DNA of 64,000 nt from Oryctolagus cuniculus (lineage: Eukaryota; Chordata; Mammalia; Lagomorpha; Leporidae). The notes under the pieces are model-generated. The model saw only the letters and a list, made by a program, of their open reading frames with translations, did no database searches and was not told the origin of the DNA. The translations under genes were made by a program, and so were the position numbers. Numbering within the stretch: the stretch's first letter is position 1; each line of letters begins with the position of its first letter. Shown here in pieces: positions 27,864 through 38,093 of the stretch. The DNA is taken from the NCBI RefSeq assembly GCF_964237555.1, contig NC_091444.1, forward strand, positions 86,046,213-86,110,212, given 5' to 3'.

Positions 27864-28461
27864 GTGGAACCTGTCATTTACCAATCACATGTTAGACTGA
27901 ATCATAGACCAAATATAGGGAAAAAATCCTTTGCATGTAAACCTTGTGGGAAGTCATTCAGTATTAAATTCTGCCATACCCTCCATCACAGCACTCATAT
28001 TGTGGAAAACCCTCATGTGTGTAATGATTGTGTGGAAACCACTCACCAGAAGTCAGATCTCATTAGACATCAGAGAATTCACACAGGGTTGAAATCTTAC
28101 AAATGTAATGACTGTGGGAAGTTCTTTGGCCAGAAGAAACACCTCATAAATCATCAGAGAATTCACACAGGTGAGAAACCTTATGAATGCAATGACTGTG
28201 GAAAATCCTTTGGCCAGAAGGCAAACCTCATAAATCATCAGAGAATTCACAGAGGGGAGAAACCTTATGAATGCAATCATTGTGGAAAAGCCTTTGCTGA
28301 GAAATCAAAGCTCACAAAGCATCAGACAATTTGTACTGGGGGAAACCTTATGATTGCAACGACTGTGGAAAAACCTTTGCTGAGAAGTCAAACCTCAGAA
28401 AGTATCAGAGCCTTCACACCATGGAGAAAGCTTATAAATGAAATGACTGTGGAAAAGCCTT
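27864..28461 (+). pseudogene. C2H2 zinc-finger pseudogene, 5' part of finger exon
   Basis: An open frame from 27,864 reads five tandem C2H2 fingers (residues about 25-45, 53-73, 81-101, 109-129, 137-157) with HTGEKPY-type linkers, as in the KRAB zinc-finger family of DNA-binding repressors. Finger 2 has lost its core aromatic residue (VETTH) and finger 5 has Cys in place of the last His (HQTIC). A one-base deletion at about 28,340 (ACTGGGGGAAACC) shifts the frame. Read in the restored frame, a sixth finger continues and hits a stop at 28,439. No KRAB or effector exon is visible, because satellite begins about 30 bp upstream. The longer apparent frame to 28,658 is read-through into an L1. Family assignment is firm; the locus name is unknown. 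Confidence 0.92.
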
Positions 28462-28879
28462 TGGTTCCATCCTTGCATACCAAGGATAAATCCCACTTGG
28501 TCTGGGTGGATGATCTTTCTGATGCATTGTTGGATTCAATTGGCCAGAATTCTGTTGCAGATCTTTGCATGTATGTTCATCAGGGAAATTGGTCTATAAT
28601 TACTTTCTTTGTTGCACTTTTTTCAAGTTTAGGAATGAAGGTGATGTTGGCTTCATAGAAAGAATTTGGGAGAATCGCCTCTCTCTCAATTGTTTTGAAT
28701 AACTTGAGAAGAATTGCAGTTAGTGCTTTAAATGTCTGTTAGAATTCAGCAGTGAAGCCTTCCAGTTTTGGGGTTTTCTTGGTAGTGATGGTCTTTATTA
28801 CTGGTATCATTTCCATCTGGTTATGTGTGTGTTCACGTTTTCTATATCTTTGTTGCTCAATTTAGGTAGGTTTTATGGA
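28462..28879 (-). mobile_element. Old L1 ORF2 fragment inserted in the zinc-finger pseudogene
   Basis: GGATAAATCCCACTTGGTC followed by TTGGATTCAATTGGCCAGAA and ATGTTCATCAGGGAAATTGG is the antisense of mammalian L1 ORF2. It is flanked by a degenerate duplication of zinc-finger sequence (TGTGGAAAAGCCTTTGG before, GGTGGAAAGCCTCTTTG after), consistent with a target-site duplication. The finger exon resumes directly after it. Confidence 0.85.
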
Positions 28880-30030
28880 TGGAAGGATGGTGGAAAGCCT
28901 CTTTGCTGTACTTCATAACTCATAAGATATCAGAGTATCCACACAGGGAATTTTCTACTTGACCTTTTTGTGCAAGTTATATCTCATGAAATATTAGAGA
29001 ATTCACCAAGGGGAGAAATGCATGAATGTAATACATGTGAATAGCCTTTGTGGTGCAAATCAGACCTCATCAAACATAAAAGAATTCTCATGGGGAGCAA
29101 TTTTATGAATGTAATGACTCAGAGCCTTTTACCATAATTCAGCCCTCATTGTACATCATCAAATTCATATAGGGAAAAACTCCTTTGAAAGTAAAATCCC
29201 TTTAATTAGAAGCCATACCTCATAAGACAACAGGGAATTCACGTGGGAGAGAAACCTTATGGGTGTAATGAGTGTTGGAAAGCTCTGCCCAAATCTCTCC
29301 TTATATCAGAATGCACAACATATATATCTAATGAATGAAATAAATGTGAGAAAGTCATTAAACATAGGTAATGCCTCATAATCCATCATGGAATTTGAAC
29401 AAGGGAGAGACCTTAACAATATAATGAATGTGGAAGAGCTTTTCTCCAAAATTCATGTAAGTATTGTGACAAAACCTTTTGCTGGAAATCACATCCTATC
29501 CAACAGAGACTCATGTAAAGGAGAAAGCTTATAAATATTATTAGAGTCAGAAGTCAATGGTACATCAGAGAATTGACACAGGTGGTTTCTTAGGCATATA
29601 CTGATTGTGCAAAAACATTTTCTTTATTTCAGGCTTGTATAGATACAGAATTCACAAAAGGTGATAGTCTTTGCATGCTGTAAATACAATAAAACCTTTA
29701 GCCAGAAATTAGACATCAACAGACTTCAGAGAATTCATAAGGAACAAAAGTCTATGCAATGAATTTGGAAAATGTATTTCTGTTATATATCAGTCTTCAA
29801 TTCCCATGAATAGACTCACAAATGAGAAAACATGCATGCATAGAAAAGTTTTGTACCATAAATTATCTCTAGATGGTAAACTAATATATCACACAAAAGA
29901 AAAATCATGAGTGTAATGGAATTGGGAAACCCTTTGCTATAAGGCAGATTTCCAGAAAGCTTAGCAAGATTACAGAAAAGTCTCTGAAAATGTAACATGT
30001 CTGAAAGATTTGTTGGCATCACAAACTGGA
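28880..30030 (+). pseudogene. C2H2 zinc-finger pseudogene, decayed 3' part
   Basis: Finger remnants continue in all frames: CATCAGAGAATTCA-like helix ends recur (for example 28,930, 28,993, 29,230, 29,560 and 29,720) at about 84-bp multiples, with GAGAAACCTTATGGGTGTAA at 29,260. Stops and indels are frequent, so this part is far more decayed than the first five fingers. The exon originally encoded well over ten fingers. Confidence 0.85.
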
Positions 30031-30465
30031 GGATAGCTCAAGTGCATGTGTTTTTGTGCCTGGCATCCAAATTGATATCTCTTTTTCTTTGATGAATTCC
30101 TTGTTTATTTATTTAGCAGATTTAGAGACAAAGGATTCCTGTCCATTGATTTACTACTATATGCCCACAATTGCCATGGTAAGGTCTATGGCAAAAACTG
30201 AGTGCTGGGGGCTGTGAATCTGATTCATCACTGATAACATTGAAGACATTGGTTCCTGGTTCTTATGCTGCTATGCATGGAAATGTTTCTCTAATTTCAT
30301 TTTCAAATAGTTCATTGTTAATATAAAGAAATGCTTCTAATTTTTAAAATTTCATTGAAATAATTTGTGCTTAATGTGTCCTAGTCATGCATTATTACAG
30401 GGTGTAGTGCAATATTTGCACACATTTATGCAGTAAAAAGTGATCAAGCTAAGCAACTACAGTTT
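30031..30465. other. Zinc-finger 3' flank with probable ancient C-SINE
   Basis: No gene is seen. 30,105-30,250 (TTTATTTATTTAGCAGATTTAG, then CCACAATTGCCATGG) weakly matches a minus-strand C-SINE. The rest is AT-rich single-copy-looking sequence. Confidence 0.45.
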
Positions 30466-30798
30466 TATTAAGTTTTTAAAGAGTTATTTATTTGAAAGAC
30501 AGAGTTACAGAGAGAAGTAGCAGCAGAGAGAGAGAGAGGTCTTCCTCTGCTGGTTCACTCCCCAGATGGCCACAATGGCCGGAGCTCTGCCAATCTGATG
30601 CCAGGAACCAGGAGCTTCTTCCAGATCTCCCACTTGGGTGCAGGGACCCAAGGACTTGGGCCATCTTCTACTGCTTTCCCAGGCCATAGCAGAGAGTTGG
30701 ATCAGAAGAGGAGCAGCCAGGACTAGAACTGGTACCCACATGGGATGCTGGTGCTTCAGGCCAGGGTGTTAGCCCACTGTGCCACAATGCTGACCCCC
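30466..30798 (-). mobile_element. C-SINE, full length
   Basis: Flanked by a perfect 15-bp target-site duplication AAGCAACTACAGTTT (30,451-30,465 and 30,799-30,813). Its tail is on the left and its head (GGGGTCAGCATTGTGGC on the minus strand) on the right. Confidence 0.95.
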
Positions 30799-30813
30799 AA
30801 GCAACTACAGTTT

Positions 30814-31329
30814 CTAATTCTTCTCCATGATTTGAGACTACCAGCTCCTCTCCTTCAGTTCTTTACACAGAACCTAATATGGTTGAATGTAGTCATCTCA
30901 TTATATTATGGAACACCAGAAGTTCTTTCTGCCTCTTTGATTTTTGATACCTATTATCCAATCCCCCTCTATCCCTAGCTGCTTCCCTTCTCAGCCTCTA
31001 GTAATCACAGTTCTGTGTTCAGATCCATTATTTTCTTTCACTTCCACATGTGACAAGGACCAGGTGACATTTGTGTTCCTGCTTCTGGCTTATTTCAATT
31101 AATTTAATAATATTTTGTTCTTTTTTTGTATCTAAAAGAGGTTGCCCTGTCCATTGTTTTTCACTGATGGACAGCTAGATTGGTTTCAAATCCTGGCTGC
31201 AGTGAACTGTGTTATAGTGGCTGTGTTATGGGAAAATTGCTGTATCTTTGATATGCTCTCCTCCTTTCCTTCTAATAAAATTTCCTTATTCTATATAGCC
31301 AAGAGCAAGATAACTCTCACATGGTAGGT
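30814..31329 (-). mobile_element. L1M fragment (ORF2 3' end and 3' UTR)
   Basis: Antisense to old L1: CTTCCACATGTGACAAGGACC, CTGGCTTATTTCAATTA and CACTGATGGACAGC-TTGGTTTCAAATCC match the L1M 3' region. The element continues beyond the SINE at 31,341. Confidence 0.75.
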
Positions 31330-31340
31330 CAATTTTTATC

Positions 31341-31658
31341 TTAGTTTAATTTTTGTTATTTATTTGAAAGAGTTACAATAGAGGTAGAGACACAGAGAGG
31401 TCCTCCATTAGCTGGTTCACTCTACAGATGACTACAAAGGCCAGAGTTATGCCATTCTGAAACCTGGAGACAGGAGCTTCCTCTGGGTCTCCCACATGGG
31501 TGCATGGGCCCAAGGACTTGGGCCATCTTCTACTGCTATCCCAGGAGATAGCAGAGAGCTGTATTGGAAGAAGAGCAGCTGGAACTAGAACTGGCACCCA
31601 AATGGGATGCTGGCCCTTCAGGCCAGGGCTTTAACTCACTGCACAACAGCGCCGGCCC
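31341..31658 (-). mobile_element. C-SINE inside L1M
   Basis: Target-site duplication CAATTTTTATC at 31,330-31,340 and 31,659-31,669. The head end reads GGGGCCGGCGCTGTTGTGC on the minus strand. Confidence 0.93.
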
Positions 31659-31669
31659 CAATTTTTATC

Positions 31670-31838
31670 CTTTTTAAGGAATGACCATACTGTTCTGCAT
31701 AACATCTGTACTAACTTGTGTTTTCACCCACCATATATGACGGTTTTCTTTTCCCATGTGCTCTCTAGCATTTGTTATTTTTTATCAGTTTGGCATAAAA
31801 ATGATATAGTATTGTTCATGTTTTTGTGTATTTTGAAA
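31670..31838 (-). mobile_element. L1M fragment, continuation
   Basis: AAGGAATGACCATACTGTTCTGC and CTCTAGCATTTGTTATTTTTTATC are antisense L1 ORF2, directly upstream in the element of the previous piece. L1M resumes at 33,616, so everything between is a later insertion. Confidence 0.75.
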
Positions 31839-31854
31839 TCAGTTAATTTGTTTA

Positions 31855-32163
31855 TTAAATCTTTATTATTTGAAAGGTGGATTTAGAGAGAGAGGGAAAG
31901 ACAGAGATAGCTTTCATCTGCTGGCTCACACCCCAGAGAGTTTCAACAGTTGAGCCTGGGGCATACTGGAGTCAGGAGCTTCATCCAAGTCTCCCACATG
32001 AGTGGCAAGGACCCAAGTCCTTCGTCCATCTTCTCCTGGTTTCCCAGGTGTTTAGCAGTGAGCTAAATTGGAAGTGGAGATTCCTAAACTCAAAGTGGAA
32101 CTCAGATGTTATGCTGGCCTCACAGATTGCAGCTTTCCCCACTTGGCCACAATGCCAGCCCCT
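31855..32163 (-). mobile_element. C-SINE, diverged
   Basis: Starts TTTATTAAATCTTTATTATTTGAAAGG and ends GGCCACAATGCCAGCCCC. A weak duplication (ATCAGTTAATTT / ATCAATTTAATT) flanks it. Confidence 0.85.
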
Positions 32164-32164
32164 C

Positions 32165-32722
32165 TATCAATTTAATTCCTCAAAAATAGCTCAGTAATGT
32201 TGGCATCTATCTCATTTTGTTTTTTCTCTGTTATTATTCAACTTATTGATGTCTTATTTTTGTTCACATTATTCCTCTCAATTGCTCTACCTGAGGTGAG
32301 TAGGGCTGCTGTGTTGCTTAAATGAAGTGTATGCTTTAGATTACTCATTTACTGAGTGCATGTCATTCACATAGCACTTCACTGAAGTTCTACTATGTCC
32401 CAAATCCTCTTCTAGGCACAGAATTTAGACCACTTTTCTCTTAGGCCCAGATCTTGCCTTTAACATACTACTAGGAATTTAGTAGCTCATGAAATCTGCA
32501 GACTGCATAAATGAATGAATATTTTGAGGGCTGTGTTTTTGTGGAGGAACTTCATAGGAGACCGAAGGAATAAAATAAATCAAAAGCATCCACAGTATAT
32601 AGAATGTATACTATTTTACAAGTCACAGAGAAGAGGAAGAAGAAGGAAAGTAGTAAGACTAGAAAGTTTGTGGCAAGACTAACAGGCGCTGGTCAAGAAC
32701 TTAATAAGCACATTAGGAAAGC
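32165..32722 (-). repeat. Unclassified segment of inverted duplication, arm A (part 1)
   Basis: Its reverse complement matches 51,730-52,110 on the + strand: ATTCATTCATTTATGCAGTCTGCA, the purine/pyrimidine run TTCCTTCTTCTTCCTCTTCTCT, and CCTAATGTGCTTATTAAG versus CCTAATGGGCTTGTTGAA. The 32,340-32,490 part resembles an L2-type tail (ATTTACTGAGTGC). It was inserted in an L1M and is interrupted at 32,723 by the U6-bearing retrocopy. Confidence 0.75.
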
Positions 32723-32834
32723 AGTAAGGTTTCTTTTTTTTTTTTTGAGGAAAAGTTTTTATTTCTAGTGATGAAATTGGCTACAGAACATTATGAAAGT
32801 TTAAAAATACAAAGAGAAATTGTCTATAATTAAT

Positions 32835-32936
32835 AGATTCAAAATTTGACAATCAGTGAATATCATCATTAGTCATTACCAACAAAGATTCAAAATTTGA
32901 CAATCAGTGAATATCATCATTAGTCATTACCAACAA
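32835..32936. repeat. 51-bp direct tandem duplication
   Basis: AGATTCAAAATTTGACAATC opens two identical 51-bp copies, 32,835-32,885 and 32,886-32,936. The second copy directly abuts a SINE. Confidence 0.97.
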
Positions 32937-33215
32937 CAGTTATTGATTTGAAAGGCAGAGTGACAGGAAGAGGGAACCACTGTTTCACTCCCCAAACACT
33001 TGCAATAGCCAAAGCTTGACCAAGCCAAAACCAGGAAGTGGGAATTCATTCTGGATGTCCCATTTGGGTGCAGGGACCCAAGCACTTCTGCCATCCTCCA
33101 TCTCCTCCCAGGGTGCACACTAGCAGAAACTTGCCTCAAAGCAGAGAAGCTACCACTCAAGCCAGGCATTTGTATATGGGTTGTGGGTGCGTGGTGGTGA
33201 TAGCAAGCCCTCATA
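32937..33215 (-). mobile_element. C-SINE, diverged, within the retrocopy
   Basis: TATTGATTTGAAAGGCAGAG, CCACTGTTTCACTCCCC and GTGCAGGGACCCAAGCAC follow the family order. The head region after 33,150 is poorly matched. Confidence 0.8.
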
Positions 33216-33415
33216 GATAAAAAAAAAAGACAAAGTTATTTCTATGCCAAGGAAATTACTCTGTAGTCTTTCTCTTATAAACTACGTATTGCTGAACCTA
33301 GATAATTTTTCCTTTATTTAACAATGACATGAAAATGTCAGTTGAGTTGGCTTTCCTGAAGACCTTGTTTCTTGAATATTAGTGGCTAGCTGAGATAAAT
33401 TCTTTTCATCTCTTT

Positions 33416-33439
33416 CTCGCTTCGGCAGCACATGTGCTC

Positions 33440-33483
<44 letters not shown>

Positions 33484-33500
33484 CTAGCATGCCCCTGCGC
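33416..33500 (+). pseudogene. RNU6: U6 snRNA pseudogene, 5' 68 nt, with repeated 5' end
   Basis: GTGCTCGCTTCGGCAGCACA at 33,434 starts exactly at U6 nt 1 and continues through GGAACGATACAGAGAAGA to CCCCTGCGC at 33,500. It has one substitution (GACTAG for GATTAG), one lost G and no 3' end. An additional 18 nt of U6 5' sequence (CTCGCTTCGGCAGCACAT, 33,416-33,433) precedes it in tandem. No Pol III promoter elements are expected to have been copied. It cannot make functional U6. Confidence 0.95.
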
Positions 33501-33502
33501 AG

Positions 33503-33615
33503 TAAGGTTTCTTTACCTCCCTGTAGACTCTGCTCTCCAGAGGTGAACAGGGTCCTCTAAACCCACTTGCTGCACACACAAACACCTGAGTGTTGTATTC
33601 TCCCACAGGTGTTGG
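33503..33615 (-). repeat. Unclassified segment of inverted duplication, arm A (part 2)
   Basis: Continues part 1 after the retrocopy. The reverse complement of GAACAGGGTCCTCTAAACCC and CACTTGCTGCACACACAAA matches 51,710-51,800. Confidence 0.85.
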
Positions 33616-34240
33616 AGACTGATATGGTGTTCTGATTTATATTTACATAATGGCTAGTGACATCGGGCATATTCACATGTTTTGACCATTTACATTTCTT
33701 CTGAGAAATGTCTATTCAGATGTTTCTTCACTGTATTTTTTTGAGTTTTTCCAATTCATGTAAATGTTCTGGAAATCTGTAAACATTCAGAGTTTTAATT
33801 TTTCCTGCCATCTGTTCATTGTATCTACACTCTGATGTTTATTTTGTTGTGAAGAAGTATCTTAGTTGGATATACTCAAATGTCTCTGTTTTTATTTTTG
33901 TGACTATTGCTATTGGAATCTTACCCAAAAGCTATTGTCTGTTGACAATATTTAGAGTTTCCCTATGTTTACTTGGGTTTGGGTCTTATGATTACATTTT
34001 CATTCACTGTGAGTTCACTTTCACATAGTGTAAGAGATGTTGGAGTCTCTTTTCAGGCTTCTACATATGGATAATCAAGTTCCTCTGCACCACTTGTGAA
34101 AGAGATTCTTCTTTCTCCAGTTCATTTTAGTTCCTTTGTTAAATATGAGTTGCTGGTAGAAATTTGGGTTTATTTCTATGCTACCAAGTCTTTTCCATTG
34201 AACTATGTGTCTGTTATTATATCAGTGCTAACACTTCTTC
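33616..34240 (-). mobile_element. L1M ORF2 fragment, arm A
   Basis: Antisense L1 ORF2: CTGAGAAATGTCTATTCAGA, TGTGAAGAAGTATCTTAGTTGG, ATACATATGGATAATCAAG-like text and GAACTATGTGTCTGTTATTA. It is colinear with the + strand L1M at 49,672-51,705, at roughly three-quarters identity by eye. Confidence 0.85.
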
Positions 34241-34568
34241 CTTTTTTTTTTTTGCAGTTTATTTATTTGAAAGGCAGAGTTACAGAGAGGTAGAGGCAGA
34301 GAGAGAGAGAGGTCTTCCATCCACTGGTTTACTCCCCAAATGGCCACAATGGCCGGAGCTCTGTTGATCTGAATCCAAGTGTCAGGAGCTTCTTCCAGGT
34401 CTCTATGCAGGTGCAGGGGCCCAAAGACTTTGGCCATTTTCTACTTTTTTCTCAGGCTATACCAGAGAGGGGTATAAGAAGTGGAGCAGCTGGGAAACAT
34501 ACTGGCACCCATATGAGATGCCGGCACTGCAGACGGTGACTTTACCTGCTTTGTCATAGTGCTGACCC
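34241..34568 (-). mobile_element. C-SINE inside L1M
   Basis: The T-run at 34,242-34,253 is the tail, and GTCATAGTGCTGACCCC is the head end. L1M sequence continues on both sides. Confidence 0.93.
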
Positions 34569-34800
34569 CTGTAATATGTCTTAAAATATGGTGTGATGTC
34601 TCCAGCTTTTTTTTGCTTTATAATATTGCTTTAGATGTTAAGCATCTCTCATGTTTCTATGTGAATTTTAGCATCATTTTTTCTAGCTCTGAGAACATCG
34701 TTGGTATGTTGATTGGGATTGCATTGAATTTGCAAATTGCTTTTGGTAATATGGATATTTTGGTATTATTCTTCCCATTCACAAACATAAGTTTTCTGTG
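34569..34800 (-). mobile_element. L1M ORF2 fragment, continuation
   Basis: GATGTCTCCAGC, TTGATTGGGATTGCATTGAA and ATGGATATTTTGG are antisense L1 ORF2. The match ends at about 34,800. Confidence 0.8.
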
Positions 34801-35632
34801 AGACTGTCAAAAAGCCTTGACAAAAATTGGAATTTATTACACAAAAATTCATCACTTTTTGGGATCATTTAAATCCATAATTTTGCACTAATATTTGATA
34901 AATAATTAAAGACTTTGAGCATTTTAGTAGGAGAAATTAAAATATTTATCAATTTATTCAAATATTGTTTAGATGTGATATTCAAATATTGTTTAGAGCC
35001 ATTGTCTGTATTCCCTCTAAATTAGGATCTTTTTGCTTTTTGCCTGTTAAACTTGTCCCTTGACTCAACAACCCTTTTTAATGTAATGTAAACTGAAAAT
35101 GTCATTTCATAAGCTAAAAAAAATGACAAAGAAGGAAAAAGAAGGGAGGGAGGTTGAGTATATAATTATGTTCTCCGAATTTTTTCTATAAAACATATTG
35201 AATCATTTAAAAGCTAATTAAAATTAAACTCAAAATTGGACCATTATGACCAATATTTAAAACAAGTGATTAAAAACTGTAGATGTCTTCAATTTTGATT
35301 ATCATTCTTATTTAGAATATCTGAAAGAAATCCGGTTTCTCACTTTAAAATATACCAGTGTGTTAGAATTCAGTATTAAATGACTTTGTTTAAAAGTGTT
35401 ATTTAATCTATTGCTTTAAGTAGTAATACTATGGCCATTGTAAAACAAAATCCTTATCATTTTTCATAAAACAGAAAGGGCCTTTAAAACATCATCACTA
35501 AAAATATTAAGAGACCTAAAATATAACATTCTTAAAACCCAAGTGATACCATTCAAAATTTTCAAATATGCAGGGATAGTTCGTGTCAAGTAACTAAATA
35601 ATTGTGAAGTGTATATATGGAATAGCTTCTAT
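34801..35632. other. AT-rich intergenic sequence, no gene seen
   Basis: Nothing is recognised beyond a 24-bp local duplication of ATTCAAATATTGTTTAGA at about 34,958 and 34,980. Confidence 0.6.
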
Positions 35633-35647
35633 AAATTCTTTTGGCAA

Positions 35648-35974
35648 GGGCTGGCACTGTGGCATAGTGGGTGAGGCTGCCACCTGCAGTGCTGGTATTC
35701 CATAGGGGCATCAGTTCAAGACCTGGCTGCTCCACTTCCTATCCAGCTCTCTGCTACGGCCTGGGAAAGCATTATAAAATGGTGCAAGTCCTTGGGCCCC
35801 TGCACCTGCATAGGAGACCAGGAAGAGGCTCCTGGCTCCTGCCTTCCAGTTGGCACAGCTCCAGTCATGGAGGCCAACTGTGGAGTGAACCAGTGAATGG
35901 AAGACCACTCTCTCTGCCTGTCCTTCTCTCTCTGTGTAATTCTGACTTTCAAATAATATAAATAAATCTTCAAA
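35648..35974 (+). mobile_element. C-SINE, full length
   Basis: Target-site duplication AAATTCTTTTGGCAA at 35,633-35,647 and 35,975-35,988. The head is GGGCTGGCACTGTGGCATAG. Confidence 0.95.
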
Positions 35975-35988
35975 AAATTCTTTTGGCA

Positions 35989-36540
35989 AATAGATGAAGC
36001 TACTTGTTATACATTTCAAATAAATAGCAAACATACTAGAAAAATATATTGAATAAAATTTAAGCAACTCATAGCTATACACAGAAATTTCTCACCATAA
36101 CAACATAGCAACCACTAAATTTCCAAATTCAATTTTCCACAACTTAGAATCTTTAACTCCGGAAGGAGTACAAAATTGACAGAACAGTGGCCTATGTATC
36201 AGGATACCTAATGCTAATACAGAATTATCCCTGCCACAACTTACCTATGTGACCTTGAACAGTTCACTTTATTTCTCTGGGCTTGGCATTTAGCATCCTC
36301 ATAAGATAAAGGAGGCTTGGATAAGATCAGTTGTACTCTATCTTGAGACTTCAATGATCTCTCAGTTTCCAAACAGACACCTTAAGGGAAAGTAAACCTT
36401 TAGATCAAAGCTTACATTTTTAAATATAAATATATTTTAAACTGTTTCTACAACTAGTACAAAACAACACATTCAAATGTGTACCATGCCACTTTTCAAT
36501 ATTTGGGAATAATTAATGCATCATTTTAGAGCATTGTCTT
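35989..36540. other. AT-rich intergenic sequence, no gene seen
   Basis: No repeat family or coding signature is recognised. Confidence 0.5.
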
Positions 36541-36890
36541 GAGGCCAGTGCTGTGGTGTACCTAGTAAAGCCACTGCATGCAGTGGGGGCATCCCATATG
36601 GAGGCCGGTTCAAGTCCAGGCTGCTCCACTTTCCATTCAGCTGTCTGCTATAGCCTGGGAGAGCAGTAGGAAGTTGGCCCAAGTCCTTGGGCCCCTGAAT
36701 CTGCATGGGAGACCCTGAAGAGGTCCTGGCTCCTGGTTTCAGATTGACATATCTCTGACCTTTTAGGCCATCTGGGGAGTGAACCAGCAGATGGAGGACC
36801 TCTCTCTCTCTCTCTCTTCCTCTTGTTCAATATCTGTGTAACTCTGACTTCCAAATAAATAAATAAATAAATCTTTTAAAAAATCAAAAG
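36541..36890 (+). mobile_element. C-SINE
   Basis: Head GAGGCCAGTGCTGTGGTG; (CT)n at about 36,800; tail AAATAAATAAATAAATCTTTT. A short flanking match (GCATTGTCT / GAATATTGTCT) may be its duplication. Confidence 0.93.
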
Positions 36891-37102
36891 AATATTGTCT
36901 GGCACACAGTGAACCACTAAGTACAAGATATTATTAGTAATATTAGATTGAAATGTTGAAATAAACTAGGCAATAAGCCTTAAGATGCAAATTAATACCA
37001 AGAAATATAATCTCAAATTTCTGTGTTCAACAAGGTAGTCTCTTTTCACTACTAACTTTATACTAAATAAGATATTTTGATATTTTGTTGAGTAAATTTA
37101 TC

Positions 37103-37415
37103 GGGGGCCAGCGCCGTGGCTCACTTGGTTAATTCTCCACCTGTGGTGCTGGTATCCCTTATGGGCAAAATGTTCTAGTCCTGGTTGCTCCTCTTTCAGT
37201 CCAGCTTTCTGCTATGGCCCGGGAAGGCAGTAGAGGATGGCCCAAGTGCTTGGGCCCTGCACCCGGATGGGAGACCAGGAGAAAGCACCTGACTCCTGGC
37301 TTTGGATGGGCACAGCTCCAACTGTGGCAGCCATTTGGGGACTGAACCAATGGAAGGAAGACCTTTCTGATTTCTCACTGTATATAACTCTACCTGTCAA
37401 ATAAAAAAATTATTA
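37103..37415 (+). mobile_element. C-SINE
   Basis: Head GGGGGCCAGCGCCGTGGCTC is close to consensus. The CT-rich zone is reduced (ACCTTTCTGATTTCTCACTG). Confidence 0.93.
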
Positions 37416-37728
37416 GTTTTTCATTAAAACTTCAGTATTGAAAAAGTTCTAAAATCCCTCTAATTCTAAATGTCTGTGACTGCTAACTCATTAGCACATA
37501 TTGCATTCTTTACATCTGGGTAATCATGACAATTCACTTTTAAATGATTAACAGATCTGCTGTTATATATAAATACATGCTTTTCCGAAAATCATACAAT
37601 AAGCAGGCTACATACTTTACTTCAAGTAAAACTGCCATATCCAGTCCTACAATTGTAAATAAGACAGTTTCAATTGTTCAGCATTATCAATTATAAATTC
37701 CAATCGTGTAGCAATACTCATAAGAATT
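37416..37728. other. AT-rich intergenic sequence, no gene seen
   Basis: No recognisable element. Confidence 0.5.
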
Positions 37729-38075
37729 TAGGGGGCCGATGCTGTGGAGTAGCAAGTAGAGCTGTGGCTTGCAGTGCTGACATTCCAATTGGGTGCCAGT
37801 TCAAGTCCTGGCTACTCAAATTACTATCCATCTTTTTAGGCAAGTAAGACTTACTATCCAGCAGTAGAGGATGGCCCAGGCCCTTGGGCTCCTGCACCTG
37901 CATAGGAGACCCAAAAGAAGCTGCTGGCTCCTGGCTTTGGATTGGCAGAGCTCCAGCCATTGTGGCCAAATGGGGAGTGAACCAGCGGTTGGAAGACTGC
38001 TCTCTCTCTCTCTCTCTCCTTCTCTGTGTAACTCTGACTTTCAAGTAAAATAAATGAATCTTTTTTAAAAAAGGA
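37729..38075 (+). mobile_element. C-SINE with local rearrangement
   Basis: Head GGGGGCCGATGCTGTGGAG. The central part repeats TTACTATCCA at 37,821 and 37,851, replacing the usual TATGGCCTGGGAAAG segment. Confidence 0.9.
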
Positions 38076-38093
38076 TGAAATAAAAAGGAAGAT

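Larger units (their letters stand above)
32723..33514 (-). mobile_element. Chimeric retro-insertion: unidentified 3'-UTR retrocopy plus inverted U6
   Basis: A 14-bp target-site duplication AGTAAGGTTTCTTT lies at 32,723-32,736 and 33,501-33,514. On the minus strand the body ends with AATAAA, then AACTTTTCCTC, then a poly(A) run, so it is the 3' end of a processed transcript; I do not recognise the gene. It holds a 51-bp tandem duplication and a C-SINE. At its 5' end, next to the right-hand duplication, lies U6 sequence in the opposite orientation. The layout fits L1-mediated insertion with twin priming on a second RNA. Confidence 0.8.

Noticed and set aside
27864..28658. A 264-residue zinc-finger protein as a real gene
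   Set aside because: The last about 100 residues are frameshifted finger sequence and antisense L1, and finger 5 lacks a ligand.
33434..33500. Functional U6 gene
   Set aside because: It stops at about nt 68, carries changes, and has no Pol III terminator or upstream elements.
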